This document shows, one piece after another, positions 52,262 through 61,193 of a stretch of 64,000 nucleotides of DNA. The notes beneath the pieces are model-generated. The model did not search any database. It saw nothing but the letters and a program-made list of their open reading frames with translations, and had not been told where the DNA came from. The position numbers and the translations under genes were made by a program. Where the stretch lies: positions 74,972 to 138,971 of the forward strand of contig NZ_NEUE01000298.1 in the NCBI RefSeq assembly GCF_002910905.1, written 5' to 3'. This stretch comes from Streptomyces sp. SM11. Lineage in GTDB: Bacteria; Actinomycetota; Actinomycetes; Streptomycetales; Streptomycetaceae. Every line of letters begins with the position of its first letter. Within the stretch, counting starts at the first letter, position 1.

Positions 52262-53059
52262 ATGACCGTGGCAGAGCAGAGCACCCCTGTGCACGGGATT
52301 CCGTGCTGGGTCAGCCTCATGACCCGGGACCTGCGGGCAACCCAGGACTTCTACGGGACCGTTCTCGGGTGGACCTTCCGCTCCGGCACCCTCGGCGAGG
52401 GCTTCTCCGTCGCCCACGTCGGCGCCCTGCCCGTCGCCGGGATCGCACAGATCGCCCCCGGTCTGCCGACAACCGTCTCCTGGACCCCGTACTTCGCCGT
52501 CGCGGACGTCGACACCACCGCTTCGCGGGTCCGTGAACGGGGCGGCACCATCGCCGTCGGCCCGATCCGGCTGGGCCCCGGCCGGGGAGCGGTGGCCGCC
52601 GACCGCGAAGGGGCCGGATTCGGCTTCTGGGAAGGCCGGACCCCGCCCTGGTCGTTCGGCCGCGGCAACGTGCCGGCCTCCCTCGAACTGCGCACCAGCC
52701 ACGCCTTCGACTCCGCGATCTTCTACGCCGGGGTGCTCGGGTGGGCCTCCGAGGAACCCGGCGGCTGCGAGGTCGGCTACGCGTACCAGCAGGACGCGGT
52801 CGTCGTACGGCAGGGCGGCCGCACCGTGGCCACCCTGCGTGGCGGCGGGGACGCGTCGTCCCCCGACCCCCGGCTGCGCCCGCGCTGGCACGTCCGCTTC
52901 CAGGTCGCGGACCTGGAAGCGGTCACCGCGGCGGCACGCGCGGCGGGCGGAACGGCGGGCCCGCCGGTGGACTCGCCCGCCGACGGAACCGAAGTGGTGA
53001 TCAGAGACCCCGGCGGCGGCATCTTCACGGTGTGCGCCCACCCGCCGGACACTCCCTGA
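52262..53059 (+). CDS. VOC family protein (glyoxalase/dioxygenase-like)
   Basis: This 265-residue protein has two beta-alpha-beta-beta-beta (VOC) modules, residues about 12-125 and 135-262: IPCWVSLMTRDLRATQDFYGTVLGWTF and SLELRTSHAFDSAIFYAGVLGWASEE, with FQVADLEAVTAAARAAGGTAGPPVDSPADGTEVVIRDPGGG at the end. Metal-binding residues are not obvious, so it may be a ligand-binding or resistance-type member rather than a classical glyoxalase I. GGAGACGG precedes ATG 52262. Confidence 0.83.
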   Translation: MTVAEQSTPVHGIPCWVSLMTRDLRATQDFYGTVLGWTFRSGTLGEGFSVAHVGALPVAGIAQIAPGLPTTVSWTPYFAVADVDTTASRVRERGGTIAVGPIRLGPGRGAVAADREGAGFGFWEGRTPPWSFGRGNVPASLELRTSHAFDSAIFYAGVLGWASEEPGGCEVGYAYQQDAVVVRQGGRTVATLRGGGDASSPDPRLRPRWHVRFQVADLEAVTAAARAAGGTAGPPVDSPADGTEVVIRDPGGGIFTVCAHPPDTP

Positions 53060-53083
53060 GGCCTGCCCGCCCCCGAGGGATCT

Positions 53084-53950
53084 TCAGCAGGTGCGGAACA
53101 CATACCCCGGCTGTCCGGCCGGCCGGACGTGGAGGTCCCGGCGCACCACCGACACCTTCGCCCCCACGGACGAACACGCCTTCGCGAAGTCACCGTCGGT
53201 GTACTCGACGACGAAGACCCTGTCGTCGAAGGCCGAGGCGTAGTCGGCGCACTCGTCGTACCGGCCGCACTCCTCGGCGACAGCGAAATCGAACCCGCTC
53301 TCCCCCCGCTGTTCCAGCAGATCGGCGGTGTTCTTCTGGCTGATCGCCAGCCCGGCGGCATGGGCACGGTCGGCCAGAAGCTTCGCGAACGCGGCGTTGT
53401 GCGCCCGGGTCAGCAGGCCGCCGGAGCGCTCGAAGGAGTCCAGGTTGTCCGGCTCCACCGCCTGGAAACCGGACTCCGAGCAGCCATCGATCCAGCCCCC
53501 GACGATGTCTGCCAGCCGGGTGCGTCCGCCCGCGGTCGAGGTGTCGAGCAGCACCTCGTCCCAGGCCTCGTCGTTGACCGTGTCGCCGTCGCCGTCGCCG
53601 TCGCGCAGCAGCAGATCGGGGTGGTTCTTCCGCCACCAGCCCAGCGCGTCGGGCTGGGTCTGGAAGGCGTTGACGTAACAGATGTTGTACAGGCCCTCGG
53701 CCGGCCGGTCGCCACGGTCGCGGGAGACGGCCCCGACCCCGGCGGGTCGGGTGTACGCGCCGCCGATCTGGTAGTCGAAGCTCACATTCGCCGTGGGCGG
53801 CGTGGCCTCGGGCGCGGCCTCGGCCGTGGATCCCGTGGCGAGGGCGTGGGACAGGAGCAGTCCCGCTCCCGTCGCGACCGCGACCACGCCGGCCAGACCG
53901 GCGAGCGTGCTTCCGCGGCGGAGGAACGGAGGGACGGCGTGCTGAGGCAT
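53084..53950 (-). CDS. Secreted glycoside hydrolase family 114 (endo-alpha-1,4-polygalactosaminidase)
   Basis: This 288-residue protein has a signal peptide or anchor (about 12-45: RRGSTLAGLAGVVAVATGAGLLLSHALATG) and a TIM-barrel GH114 domain with WIDGCSESGFQAVEPDNLDSFERS, FAKLLADRAHAAGLAISQKNTADLL and GFDFAVAEECGRYDECADYASAFDDRVFVVEY. GH114 enzymes cleave galactosaminogalactan-type polymers; related TM1410-like proteins are also in this fold. The acidic residues in EPDN and EECG are the likely catalytic pair. Confidence 0.82.
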   Translation of the reverse strand: MPQHAVPPFLRRGSTLAGLAGVVAVATGAGLLLSHALATGSTAEAAPEATPPTANVSFDYQIGGAYTRPAGVGAVSRDRGDRPAEGLYNICYVNAFQTQPDALGWWRKNHPDLLLRDGDGDGDTVNDEAWDEVLLDTSTAGGRTRLADIVGGWIDGCSESGFQAVEPDNLDSFERSGGLLTRAHNAAFAKLLADRAHAAGLAISQKNTADLLEQRGESGFDFAVAEECGRYDECADYASAFDDRVFVVEYTDGDFAKACSSVGAKVSVVRRDLHVRPAGQPGYVFRTC

Positions 53951-54004
53951 ACGTGACTCCCGGGGGTGGGCTTCGCAATCCGCCCCCGCATCATGGACGG
54001 CCGA

Positions 54005-55342
54005 TCATGAGCGAATCGTGAGCGTCCGCCCCGTGCGGCGTCGGCGCTCGCGCCGCGACCCGGCGGGGGCGAGCCGCAGGACGAACTCCGCGCCGCCGCC
54101 GGGGCGGTCCCGGACGGCGAGTGTTCCCCGGTGGGCCTCCGCGACCCGCCGCACCAGCGAGAGACCGATGCCCGTTCCCCCGCCCGGCGAGCTGAACCGC
54201 ACCATCAGTTCCGGCAGCCGGGCCGGATCCACTCCCGGACCCCGGTCGGCGACCCGTACCTCCGGCCCGCGCACGGTTACCAGCAGGTCGGCCCGGTCCG
54301 GCGCACCGGGCGTGCGGCCGTGCCGTACGGCGTTGTCCAGCAGGTTGCGCACGGCGACCCGCACCAGGGCCGCGTCGGCCCCGGTCACCGACTCCTCCAG
54401 CCGCAGCTCCAGACGGTGTCCGCACTCCGGCAGCTCCGCGCACACCTCCTCGACGATCTGGTCCAGACGCAGCGGCTCCGCCCGTACGAAGTCCACGTCG
54501 GCCTCCAGCCGCCCCCGGGCCAGCAGGTTCTCCACGACGTCGGCCATCCGGTCCGCCGCCCGCCGGATCCGAGGCAGGTGCGCCTCCAGGCCGCCCGGAG
54601 CTCCGGCTGCCATCTCCACCGATCCGCGCATCACCGCGACCGGGGTCCGCAACTCGTGCGCCGCGTCGGCCAGCAGCCGTTCCTGCTGCTCCAGCGCCTG
54701 CCAGGCCGGCCGCATGCTCCGCCCGGACAGCACATGCCCGGTCAGCGCGGCCAGCGCCGTCAGCGCGCCGGCCCCGACGACGAGGGAGAGAACCAGACTG
54801 CGGTGCCCGGCCGTGCCGCGTTCCGGATCGCCGACCGCGACGGCCGCGCCCGCCACCTCGTCGGTGGCGTCGTGGTAGAAGGGCACGGCCAGCAGACGCA
54901 CGGCCTCTCCCGTACGGTCGCGCGCCTCGGCCCGCACCGGCCCCTCCTCGTCCATCGTCGACCGGGTCAGCGCCCGGACCGCCCCGGCCGGCACGGCGAA
55001 CTGTGCGGTACGGCCCCGGAACACGGTGACCGGATCACCACCGGGCCGGGCCTCCAGCACCAGGATCTGCGGGGTTCCCGCCGTCGCCTCGTCGTCATCG
55101 AGCCCGTCCAGACGGATCCGGTCGTCCTCGTAGTAGACGAGCGAGGCCGCGACGGACGCTCGGCGGCGCATCTCGTCGTACTCGGCGTCCTGCCGCGCCC
55201 GGTCGTCGGTACGGATCACCAGCCAGGACAGGCAGGCCAGCCAGACGACGGTGATCAGTGTGTACGCGGCGGTCAGCCGCAGCCGCAGCCGGTGCAGCCG
55301 CCACCTGGCCGGGGAGCGGCGCCGCCGCACGGGCTTCCCCAT
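54005..55342 (-). CDS. Two-component sensor histidine kinase
   Basis: This 445-residue membrane kinase has a first transmembrane helix (about 23-44), an extracytoplasmic sensor part (about 45-190) and a second helix (about 190-210). It continues with a HisKA domain with LLADAAHELRTPVAVMRG (phospho-His near residue 226) and an HATPase_c domain with the N box VRNLLDNAVRHG, G1 VADRGPGVD and G2 GGTGIGLSLVRRVAEAHRG. Its ATG overlaps the stop of the regulator (TGATG, 55340-55344), so the pair is translationally coupled. The signal is unknown. Confidence 0.92.
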   Translation of the reverse strand: MGKPVRRRRSPARWRLHRLRLRLTAAYTLITVVWLACLSWLVIRTDDRARQDAEYDEMRRRASVAASLVYYEDDRIRLDGLDDDEATAGTPQILVLEARPGGDPVTVFRGRTAQFAVPAGAVRALTRSTMDEEGPVRAEARDRTGEAVRLLAVPFYHDATDEVAGAAVAVGDPERGTAGHRSLVLSLVVGAGALTALAALTGHVLSGRSMRPAWQALEQQERLLADAAHELRTPVAVMRGSVEMAAGAPGGLEAHLPRIRRAADRMADVVENLLARGRLEADVDFVRAEPLRLDQIVEEVCAELPECGHRLELRLEESVTGADAALVRVAVRNLLDNAVRHGRTPGAPDRADLLVTVRGPEVRVADRGPGVDPARLPELMVRFSSPGGGTGIGLSLVRRVAEAHRGTLAVRDRPGGGAEFVLRLAPAGSRRERRRRTGRTLTIRS

Positions 55343-56013
55343 CAGGACGGCCCCGGCTCCGCCGACAGCAGGAACCCCTGACCGCGCACGGTGTGCACCA
55401 GGCCGGGGGAGCCGAGCTTGCGCCGCAGGCCGGCGACGACCGCGTCGACCACGTTGGAGACCGGGTCGGCCATCTCGTCCCAGCAGTGCTCCAGCAGCAC
55501 GGTACGGGTGACGACGGCATCCCGGTGGACGAGGAGCTGCTGGAGCACGGCGTACTCCTTCGGGCTCAGCGACAGCAGCACGCCGCCGCGCCGTACCTCG
55601 TGCCGCGCCACGTCCATGACCACGTCCGCACAGTTCAGGAAGGCGGGGAGGCGGGCCGGCGCCCGCCGGCTCAGGCCCCGGACCCGCAGCACCAGCTCGC
55701 GCATCGCGAACGGTTTGGCCAGGTAGTCGTCCGCCCCGCGCTCCAGCCCCCGCAATCGCTCGGGCAGGGTGTCCAGGGCGGTGAGGCACAGCACGGGCAC
55801 GGACCAGCCGGCCCGGCGCCTGCCCTCCAGCGGGGCGAGGGTGTCGCCGAAGGGCACCATCCGGTCCAGCACCACACAGTCGTACGCGGTGACGTGCAGC
55901 AGCACGTCCGCCTTCGGCCAGTCCGACGCGCAGTCCACGGCGAAGCCCCCGTCACGCAGCCCGGACGCGATCAGGTCCCGCAGGTCGTCGTCCTCCACCA
56001 GCAGCACACGCAC
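55342..56013 (-). CDS. OmpR-family response regulator
   Basis: This 223-residue regulator has a receiver domain (residues 1-115; phospho-Asp50 in VVLDRMVP, the D-D pair in VEDDD, Lys in YLAKPFAMREL) and a C-terminal winged-helix DNA-binding domain (about 130-223, with LSPKEYAVLQQLLVHRDAVVTR and RRKLGSPGLVHTVRGQGFLL). It is the first gene of the pair with the sensor kinase, one base overlap, minus strand. No neighbouring target gene stands out. Confidence 0.92.
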   Translation of the reverse strand: MRVLLVEDDDLRDLIASGLRDGGFAVDCASDWPKADVLLHVTAYDCVVLDRMVPFGDTLAPLEGRRRAGWSVPVLCLTALDTLPERLRGLERGADDYLAKPFAMRELVLRVRGLSRRAPARLPAFLNCADVVMDVARHEVRRGGVLLSLSPKEYAVLQQLLVHRDAVVTRTVLLEHCWDEMADPVSNVVDAVVAGLRRKLGSPGLVHTVRGQGFLLSAEPGPS

Positions 56014-56247
56014 GGGGAGGATGCCTCCGATTGGCTTTTCCGGGGGAGAGACCCGCCATCCTAAGCTGTCCCGCGCACTCGCCCCGAGGCGGGCTGGCAG
56101 GCCGGTCAGGCCAGTGTTGCCTCGATGATCCGGAGGACGTCGGGCGCGGGCAACACGGCGTCATGCCCCGAAGAGCGAAGCCGACAGCTCGCGGTGCTCC
56201 CCGGGATGGCCCGAGAAGTCGGTCCCGCAAGCACGTCGGAGTTCGGC

Positions 56248-57276
56248 TCACCCGGTCCGATCCGGTCGAACATCCCCAACCGCACTACTGTGCCGAGCGC
56301 TTGGGCGGCCATCCGGCCGCGCGTGAGCCGAGGGGAGGGGCCTTGCACCGTCGAGTGCCTCGGCGGCCCCCGCGGCCACTGCCCCGGCCACGGTGGCCAG
56401 GGCAGGTGAGTCCAGCTTCCACTGCTGCCAGTACAGCGGAACGTCGACGGTACGACCCGGGGCGTCGTCCGGCGCATCGCCCGTAACGAGCCGTACCAGC
56501 CGGCCGTCACTCAGCAACGGCTCCGCCTGGACGTCGGGCACCATGCCCCAGCCCATACCCGCCGCCACGGCGTTCACGAACCCCTCCGACGTGGGCACCA
56601 GATGACGCCGGGCGCTCGCCCGGGGCCCGGGGCCGAGCCGGCGCAGGAAGGCGTCCTGAAGATCGTCGCGCCGGTCGAAGGCGATCACCGGGGCGTCGCC
56701 GATCAGCTCCCGCAACGCGATGCCCGCGTGCCGCCCCAGCCACCGGTCGGCGAAACCGGGACTGGCCACCGGCAGATACCGCATCCGGCCCAGCCTGCGC
56801 ACCGAGCAGCCCGTCACCGCCTCCGGCGACGAGGTCACCGCCGCCATCACCAGACCCTCCCGCAGCAGGGTGGCCGTATGGTCCTGGTCCTCCCGGCGCA
56901 GCTCGTAGCAGAGGCCCAGCTCCTCCGGCACGCGCCGCAGGGCGGGCAGGAACCAGGTCGCCAGCGAATCGGAATTCACCGCGATCGGCAGGGGAGTCGG
57001 CTCGTCCGGCCCGGACATCCCGAGCGCCGCCCGCGCATCGCGCTCCAGCCGGGCCAGCTGGCGGGCGAAGCGCACCACGACCTCCCCGGACTCGGTGGGC
57101 CGCACCGGCTTCGTGCGCATCAGCAGCACCCGGCCCGTGCGCTGCTCCAGTGCCTTCACGCGCTGGCTGACCGCCGACGGCGTCAGCCGCAGGGCGCTCG
57201 CCGCCGCGTCGAACGTGCCCTCGTCGACGACGGCCAGCAGCGTCCGCACCTGGTCAAGAGGAAGCTCGGACATCAT
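56248..57276 (-). CDS. argP: LysR family regulator ArgP
   Basis: This LysR-type regulator has an N-terminal HTH (LDQVRTLLAVVDEGTFDAAASALRLTPSAVSQRVKALEQRTGRVLLMR, residues about 5-55) and a substrate-binding domain (about 90-295). It belongs to the ArgP/LysG type that senses basic amino acids and activates the exporter ArgO/LysE, which lies divergently here. The tail after AAEALDGAR (about 35 residues, Ala/Arg/Pro-rich) is longer than in most members (about 297 residues). Two adjacent ATGs start the gene (57276 and 57273). Confidence 0.88.
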   Translation of the reverse strand: MMSELPLDQVRTLLAVVDEGTFDAAASALRLTPSAVSQRVKALEQRTGRVLLMRTKPVRPTESGEVVVRFARQLARLERDARAALGMSGPDEPTPLPIAVNSDSLATWFLPALRRVPEELGLCYELRREDQDHTATLLREGLVMAAVTSSPEAVTGCSVRRLGRMRYLPVASPGFADRWLGRHAGIALRELIGDAPVIAFDRRDDLQDAFLRRLGPGPRASARRHLVPTSEGFVNAVAAGMGWGMVPDVQAEPLLSDGRLVRLVTGDAPDDAPGRTVDVPLYWQQWKLDSPALATVAGAVAAGAAEALDGARPLPSAHARPDGRPSARHSSAVGDVRPDRTG

Positions 57277-57278
57277 GA

Positions 57279-57308
57279 CAGCTAATGGTACGTAAGAATC
57301 ATTAGCTG
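57279..57308. promoter_or_regulatory. Perfect inverted repeat between argP and argO
   Basis: CAGCTAATG-N12-CATTAGCTG has perfect 9-bp arms and begins 3 bases before the argP start codon. It is A+T-rich and of LysR-site geometry, so it is the likely ArgP site for both divergent genes. Confidence 0.6.
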
Positions 57309-57343
57309 GACATCGGATTGCCCCGCTCCGTGGCGTCGGCCGC

Positions 57344-57955
57344 ATGACGAACGCCCTGACCGCCGCGGCCGCCGGATTCGGTACCGGCCTCTCCCTCATC
57401 GTCGCCATCGGCGCCCAGAACGCCCTGGTGCTGCGCCAGGGCGTGCGTCGCGACGGAGTACTCGCGGTGGTCGGGATCTGCGCCCTGTCCGACGCGTTGC
57501 TCATCGCGCTGGGGGTCGCCGGGGTCGGCGCGGTCGTCGTCGCCTGGCCGTCGGCGCTGACGGCGGTGGGGCTGCTCGGCGGCCTGTTCCTGATCGGCTA
57601 CGGGCTCCTCGCCGCACTCCGCGTCCTGCGCCCGTCGGCCCTGCACGCGGGGGACGCCCCTGCCACGTCGCGTCGGGGCGTCGTGCTGACCTGCCTGGCG
57701 ATGACCTGGCTCAACCCGCACGTGTACCTCGACACCGTGTTCCTGCTCGGGTCCGTCGCCGCCGACCGGGGCCCCTTGCGCTGGACCTTCGGCCTCGGCG
57801 CGATCCTGGCCAGCGTGTGCTGGTTCGTCGCGCTCGGGTACGGCGCCCGGCTGCTGAGCGGGGTCCTCGCTCGGCCTTCGGCCTGGCGGGTGCTGGACGG
57901 TCTGGTCGCCGTGACGATGATCGGCCTCGGCGCGAAACTGGCGCTGGACGCCTGA
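57344..57955 (+). CDS. argO: LysE/ArgO family amino-acid exporter
   Basis: This 203-residue membrane protein has about six transmembrane segments and the family opening AGFGTGLSLIVAIGAQNALVLRQGVRRDGV, with VVLTCLAMTWLNPHVYLDTVFLLG in the middle (the NPxxYLD segment of LysE). It exports basic amino acids such as arginine or lysine and prevents toxic build-up. Its divergent neighbour is the ArgP-type regulator, with a palindromic site between them. Confidence 0.9.
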   Translation: MTNALTAAAAGFGTGLSLIVAIGAQNALVLRQGVRRDGVLAVVGICALSDALLIALGVAGVGAVVVAWPSALTAVGLLGGLFLIGYGLLAALRVLRPSALHAGDAPATSRRGVVLTCLAMTWLNPHVYLDTVFLLGSVAADRGPLRWTFGLGAILASVCWFVALGYGARLLSGVLARPSAWRVLDGLVAVTMIGLGAKLALDA

Positions 57956-57961
57956 ACGGCC

Positions 57962-58200
57962 GGCGCGCCATGAGGACGAGCTCGCCGGTGGTCCGGCCCG
58001 TCTCGCCCAACGCGTGCGCCTTGGCCGCCTCGGCCAACGGGAGGGCCGCCGGCGCGGGACGTCGAGCGAACGTGCCGAGGGCGGACCGAGAACCATGTCG
58101 GCATCCCTCACCGCGTCCCCGACGTACGCCCCCGGCGACGTGGCGATCCGGGCGGTGGGGCCGACACCGTAAGGGCAGGGCAGTATGCCGCGGGTGCCCG
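57962..58200 (-). pseudogene. MDR-superfamily oxidoreductase C-terminal relic
   Basis: In two minus-strand frames one reads LPCPYGVGPTARIATSPGAYVGDAVRDADMVLG and then, after a one-base shift near 58050, PAPAALPLAEAAKAHALGETGRTTGELVLMA. The second part has the typical end of NADPH quinone oxidoreductases and zinc-binding dehydrogenases. The N-terminal catalytic and nucleotide-binding parts are missing. It fills most of the otherwise empty gap between argO and the GBL receptor, so it is best read as a decayed gene. Confidence 0.5.
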
Positions 58201-58274
58201 GTCCGGCGGACGGCGGCACGGCCGCGACCCGCGACCGGACGCGGGCGACGGCATGTGCCCCGCTCCCGGCCGGT

Positions 58275-58913
58275 TCAGCCGATGGGGGGCAGGAGGCTGA
58301 GCCGCTCGGCGCGCTCCGGTGTCAGATCGAGGGCGGTGAGGATGGAGGGCGTGGCGATACTGGGGAGTATGTGCTGCTGCAGTGTGATGTGGCGGCGCTG
58401 CAGGTCCCGGTAGTCGGTGAGAGTCTGGGAGACCGCCTGCGTTCCCGCGAAGGCGGCCACGTACAGGTCCGCCGTCTCGGTGGGGTTGACGTGGGGGAGT
58501 AGCTCGCCCTGGAGCTTGGCCTGGGCGAGGAGGTGATGGGTGGCTTCCTGCCAGCGGATGAACGGACCGCTGCGGTCGAGGCCCTGGGCCTGCTGGTCCA
58601 TGGAGAGGCGGACGCCCGCGCGGGCGAGGAGGCTGGTCTGCAGGCGGTGGCTGAACAGCATCCCCAGGTCGATGAGTTGCTGGAGTTTGAGAGCCTGGTC
58701 CGGAACGGCCTGGGGCGGCTCCTGGGCATCGAGAACACCCAGTGCGAGATCTTCCTTGGACGGAAAGTGGAAGTAGAGAGCTCCTTTGGTGACGCCGGAG
58801 CTTTTGAGTATTTCGGTGATCGTCGCGGCTTGGTAGCCGTATTTCTCGAAGGCCTGCGCCGCTGCCATCAGGATGGTCCGGCGGGTGCGGATCGCCCGGT
58901 CCTGCTTGGCCAT
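58275..58913 (-). CDS. Gamma-butyrolactone receptor repressor (ArpA/ScbR family)
   Basis: This 212-residue TetR-family protein has the HTH AKQDRAIRTRRTILMAAAQAFEKYGYQAATITEILKSSGVTKGALYFHFPSKEDLALGVLDAQEP (residues 2-67), a close match to ScbR/ArpA. The conserved tryptophan in PFIRWQEATHH lines the ligand pocket of the family. It should repress its own and the divergent afsA promoter until gamma-butyrolactone binds. RBS AAAGGAG precedes ATG 58913; an ARE-like operator sits 70-100 bp upstream. Confidence 0.9.
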   Translation of the reverse strand: MAKQDRAIRTRRTILMAAAQAFEKYGYQAATITEILKSSGVTKGALYFHFPSKEDLALGVLDAQEPPQAVPDQALKLQQLIDLGMLFSHRLQTSLLARAGVRLSMDQQAQGLDRSGPFIRWQEATHHLLAQAKLQGELLPHVNPTETADLYVAAFAGTQAVSQTLTDYRDLQRRHITLQQHILPSIATPSILTALDLTPERAERLSLLPPIG

Positions 58914-58984
58914 CCTGTCTCCTTTGCTGGGCGAGGGCCCGGGAAACGGCCGGGACGTTGTGGGGGGACGGCCCTGCCGGGGAT

Positions 58985-59014
58985 AGAAAAAAAACCGCTT
59001 AGTCTGTATCTTAT
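58985..59014. promoter_or_regulatory. ARE-like operator between receptor and afsA
   Basis: AGAAAAAAAACCGCTTAGTC, continuing TGTATCTTAT, is an A+T-rich imperfect inverted repeat like the autoregulatory elements bound by ScbR/ArpA proteins upstream of scbR and scbA. It lies midway between the divergent genes (58913 and 59070). Confidence 0.6.
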
Positions 59015-59069
59015 CAGCGCACGTGCATCGCAGGAATGGCTCGCCATCACATGACCCCTGGGGGGAGTT

Positions 59070-60014
59070 ATGCCCGAAGCAGCAGTCTTGACCGATCCGG
59101 TGCCGGCTACGGATTCGGAGGCCGAGGTGGTGCATCCCGTGGGGATCGACATGGTGCACCGGACCAGGTCGGAGGACGCTTTTCCGCGTAACTGGGTGCG
59201 CCTGGCGCACGATCGGTTCTCGGTGGCGGCGACCCTGCCGGACGATCATCCGTTCTTCGCCCCGGTGGGCGGCGACCGGCACGACCCGCTGCTGGTCGCG
59301 GAAGCGATGCGGCAGGCGGCCATGCTCTCCTTCCACGCCGGGTACGGCGTCCCGCTGGGCTATCACTTCCTTATGGCGGACCTGGACTACGTGTGCCACC
59401 AGGACCACCTGGGTGTCGGCGGCGCCCCCACCGAGATCGACGTGGAGGTGTTCTGCTCCGACCTGAAGTGGCGGGGCGGACTGCCCGTGCAGGGGCGTGT
59501 GGGCTGGGCGGTGTACCGCGACGGGGATTTGGCGGCGACGGGTGCCGGCGCGACCCGCTTCACCAACCCCAAGGTGTACCGGCGGATGCGCGGCGAGGCC
59601 CCCGCCGAGGGGATATCGATACCGGAGGCGGCACCCGTCTGCGCCGCCCGGGCGGGCCGGAGCAGGACCGAGGACGTGGTGCTGTCGGAGACCGGCCGGG
59701 ACGGGCTGTGGGAACTGCGCGTGGACACCCGGCATCCGACGCTGTTCCAGCGTCCCAACGACCACGTCCCGGGCATGCTGCTGCTGGAGGCGGCCCGCCA
59801 GGCGGCCTGCCTGGCGGCGGGTCCCGGCGGAGTCGTTCCGGTGGAGGCGAGTACCCGGTTCCACCGGTACGCCGAGTTCGGCAGCCCGTGCTGGATCGGG
59901 GCGGCGGTCCTGCCGGGGGCGGCCGAGGATACGGTGTCGGTCCAGGTGACAGGTCATCAGGACGGCGAGCCGGTGTTCTCCACGGTCCTGTCCGGCCCGC
60001 GGGCCGACGGCTGA
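59070..60014 (+). CDS. afsA: A-factor type gamma-butyrolactone synthase AfsA
   Basis: This 314-residue AfsA-family protein has two hot-dog-like AfsA repeats: VHRTRSEDAFPRNWVRLAHDRFSVAATLPDDHPFFAPVGGDRHDPLLVAEAMRQAAMLSFHA (about 28-90) and LSETGRDGLWELRVDTRHPTLFQRPNDHVPGMLLLEAARQAACLAAG (about 205-250). It couples a beta-ketoacyl-CoA/ACP with dihydroxyacetone phosphate to start gamma-butyrolactone synthesis. It is first of three plus-strand genes (AfsA, NmrA-type reductase, then receptor homologue after 300 bp). Confidence 0.92.
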   Translation: MPEAAVLTDPVPATDSEAEVVHPVGIDMVHRTRSEDAFPRNWVRLAHDRFSVAATLPDDHPFFAPVGGDRHDPLLVAEAMRQAAMLSFHAGYGVPLGYHFLMADLDYVCHQDHLGVGGAPTEIDVEVFCSDLKWRGGLPVQGRVGWAVYRDGDLAATGAGATRFTNPKVYRRMRGEAPAEGISIPEAAPVCAARAGRSRTEDVVLSETGRDGLWELRVDTRHPTLFQRPNDHVPGMLLLEAARQAACLAAGPGGVVPVEASTRFHRYAEFGSPCWIGAAVLPGAAEDTVSVQVTGHQDGEPVFSTVLSGPRADG

Positions 60015-60027
60015 GAGGTTTGGTCGA

Positions 60028-60897
60028 GTGATTCTCGTGACGGGTGCGACCGGAGCGGTGGGCCGCGAGGTCGCCGGACAGCTGGCGGCGGCGGGCCCCG
60101 TGCGGATTCTCGCGCGCCGTCCCGAGCGGCTGACGGTACGGGGAGGCGAGGTCGAGGTCGTCGAGGGAGAATACGGGGACCGCCCCGCCCTCGACCGGGC
60201 CCTGCGGGACGTCACCTCGGTGTTCCTGGTGACGAACAGCCCCACGGAGCCCGACGACGAGCGGGTCGCCGCGGCCGCGGCCGCGGCGGGCGTCCGTCAC
60301 CTGGTCAAGCTGTCCATGATGGCGGTGGAGGAGCCGGGCGCCGACGACTTCATCACCCGGCGTCAGCGGGAGAACGAACAGGCCGTCAGGGAGTCCGGGG
60401 TTCCGTGGACGTTCGTCCGCCCCAGGACGTTCATGTCCAACACGCGGTCCTGGGCACCGGGCATCCGGTCGGCGGGAGCGGTGCGCGCCCTGTACGGCGA
60501 TGCCCCGGTCGCGTGCGTCGACCCGCGCGACGTCGCGGCGGCGGCCGTCGCCGTTCTCACCGGTACGGGACACGAGGGCAGGGCGTACGCCGTGTCGGGT
60601 CCGGAGGCGATCACCGCGCGGGAGCAGACGGCCGAGCTCTCCCGGCTGTTGGGGCGGCCGTTGCGCTTCGAGGAGCTGGGCGTGGACGCCGCGCGCACGG
60701 CCCTGCTGGCGAAGTACCCGCGGCCTGTCGCGGAGGCCTTCCTGGAGAGTGCCGAGCGGCAGCGGGTGGGTGCGAAGGCGGCCGTGGTGCCCACGGTCCG
60801 GGAACTGACGGGCCGTCCGGCGAGGCCGTTCCGTATCTGGGCGGCCGATCACGCTGACGCCTTCGCGGTGGATTTCCGCCGTTCCGCAGGCGAGTAG
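60028..60897 (+). CDS. NmrA-like NAD(P)-binding reductase
   Basis: This 289-residue atypical short-chain dehydrogenase/NmrA protein has the Rossmann start ILVTGATGAVGREVAGQLAAAG, the strand-end VFLVTNSPTEPDDERVAAAAAAAGVRHLVKLSMMAVEEP and a C-terminal substrate region. In the gamma-butyrolactone pathway a ketoreductase (ScbB/BprA-like) is expected after AfsA, and the 13-bp spacing fits an operon. The active-site tyrosine-lysine pair is not obvious, as in NmrA types, so catalysis needs checking. GTG 60028 start. Confidence 0.78.
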   Translation: MILVTGATGAVGREVAGQLAAAGPVRILARRPERLTVRGGEVEVVEGEYGDRPALDRALRDVTSVFLVTNSPTEPDDERVAAAAAAAGVRHLVKLSMMAVEEPGADDFITRRQRENEQAVRESGVPWTFVRPRTFMSNTRSWAPGIRSAGAVRALYGDAPVACVDPRDVAAAAVAVLTGTGHEGRAYAVSGPEAITAREQTAELSRLLGRPLRFEELGVDAARTALLAKYPRPVAEAFLESAERQRVGAKAAVVPTVRELTGRPARPFRIWAADHADAFAVDFRRSAGE

Positions 60898-61063
60898 GGC
60901 GAGTAGGGCGCGTTCACGGGTGAGCGCGGCACGTCAGTCCTTTCGGGCCTCGAACAAGTGCGACAGTGCGCCTTTCCTCTTTTCGGGTCCGGTTCCGTGG
61001 GCGTGGAGAAGGCGAGGCCGGAAAGGGGCGCAGAAGCCTCCGCCGTATTCTTCTGTTCCCTGG

Positions 61064-61091
61064 AAATGAAACCGGTAAGTTGGTTTGATAA
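61064..61091. promoter_or_regulatory. ARE-like operator upstream of the second receptor gene
   Basis: AAATGAAACCGGTAAGTTGG, continuing TTTGATAA, is an imperfect inverted repeat with the AAACCGG and GGTTTG halves of autoregulatory elements. It lies about 100 bp before the GTG of the second TetR gene. The rest of 60898-61193 has no gene. Confidence 0.6.
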
Positions 61092-61193
61092 CTCCATGAC
61101 GCCGTCACGCTGCTCCGGCGGGGAGCCCTCGAACGGAGCCGGCTCCCTTTCCAGTCCCGTATCCGGGCACGTCTCCCCCGCGGGGAGGCCCGG

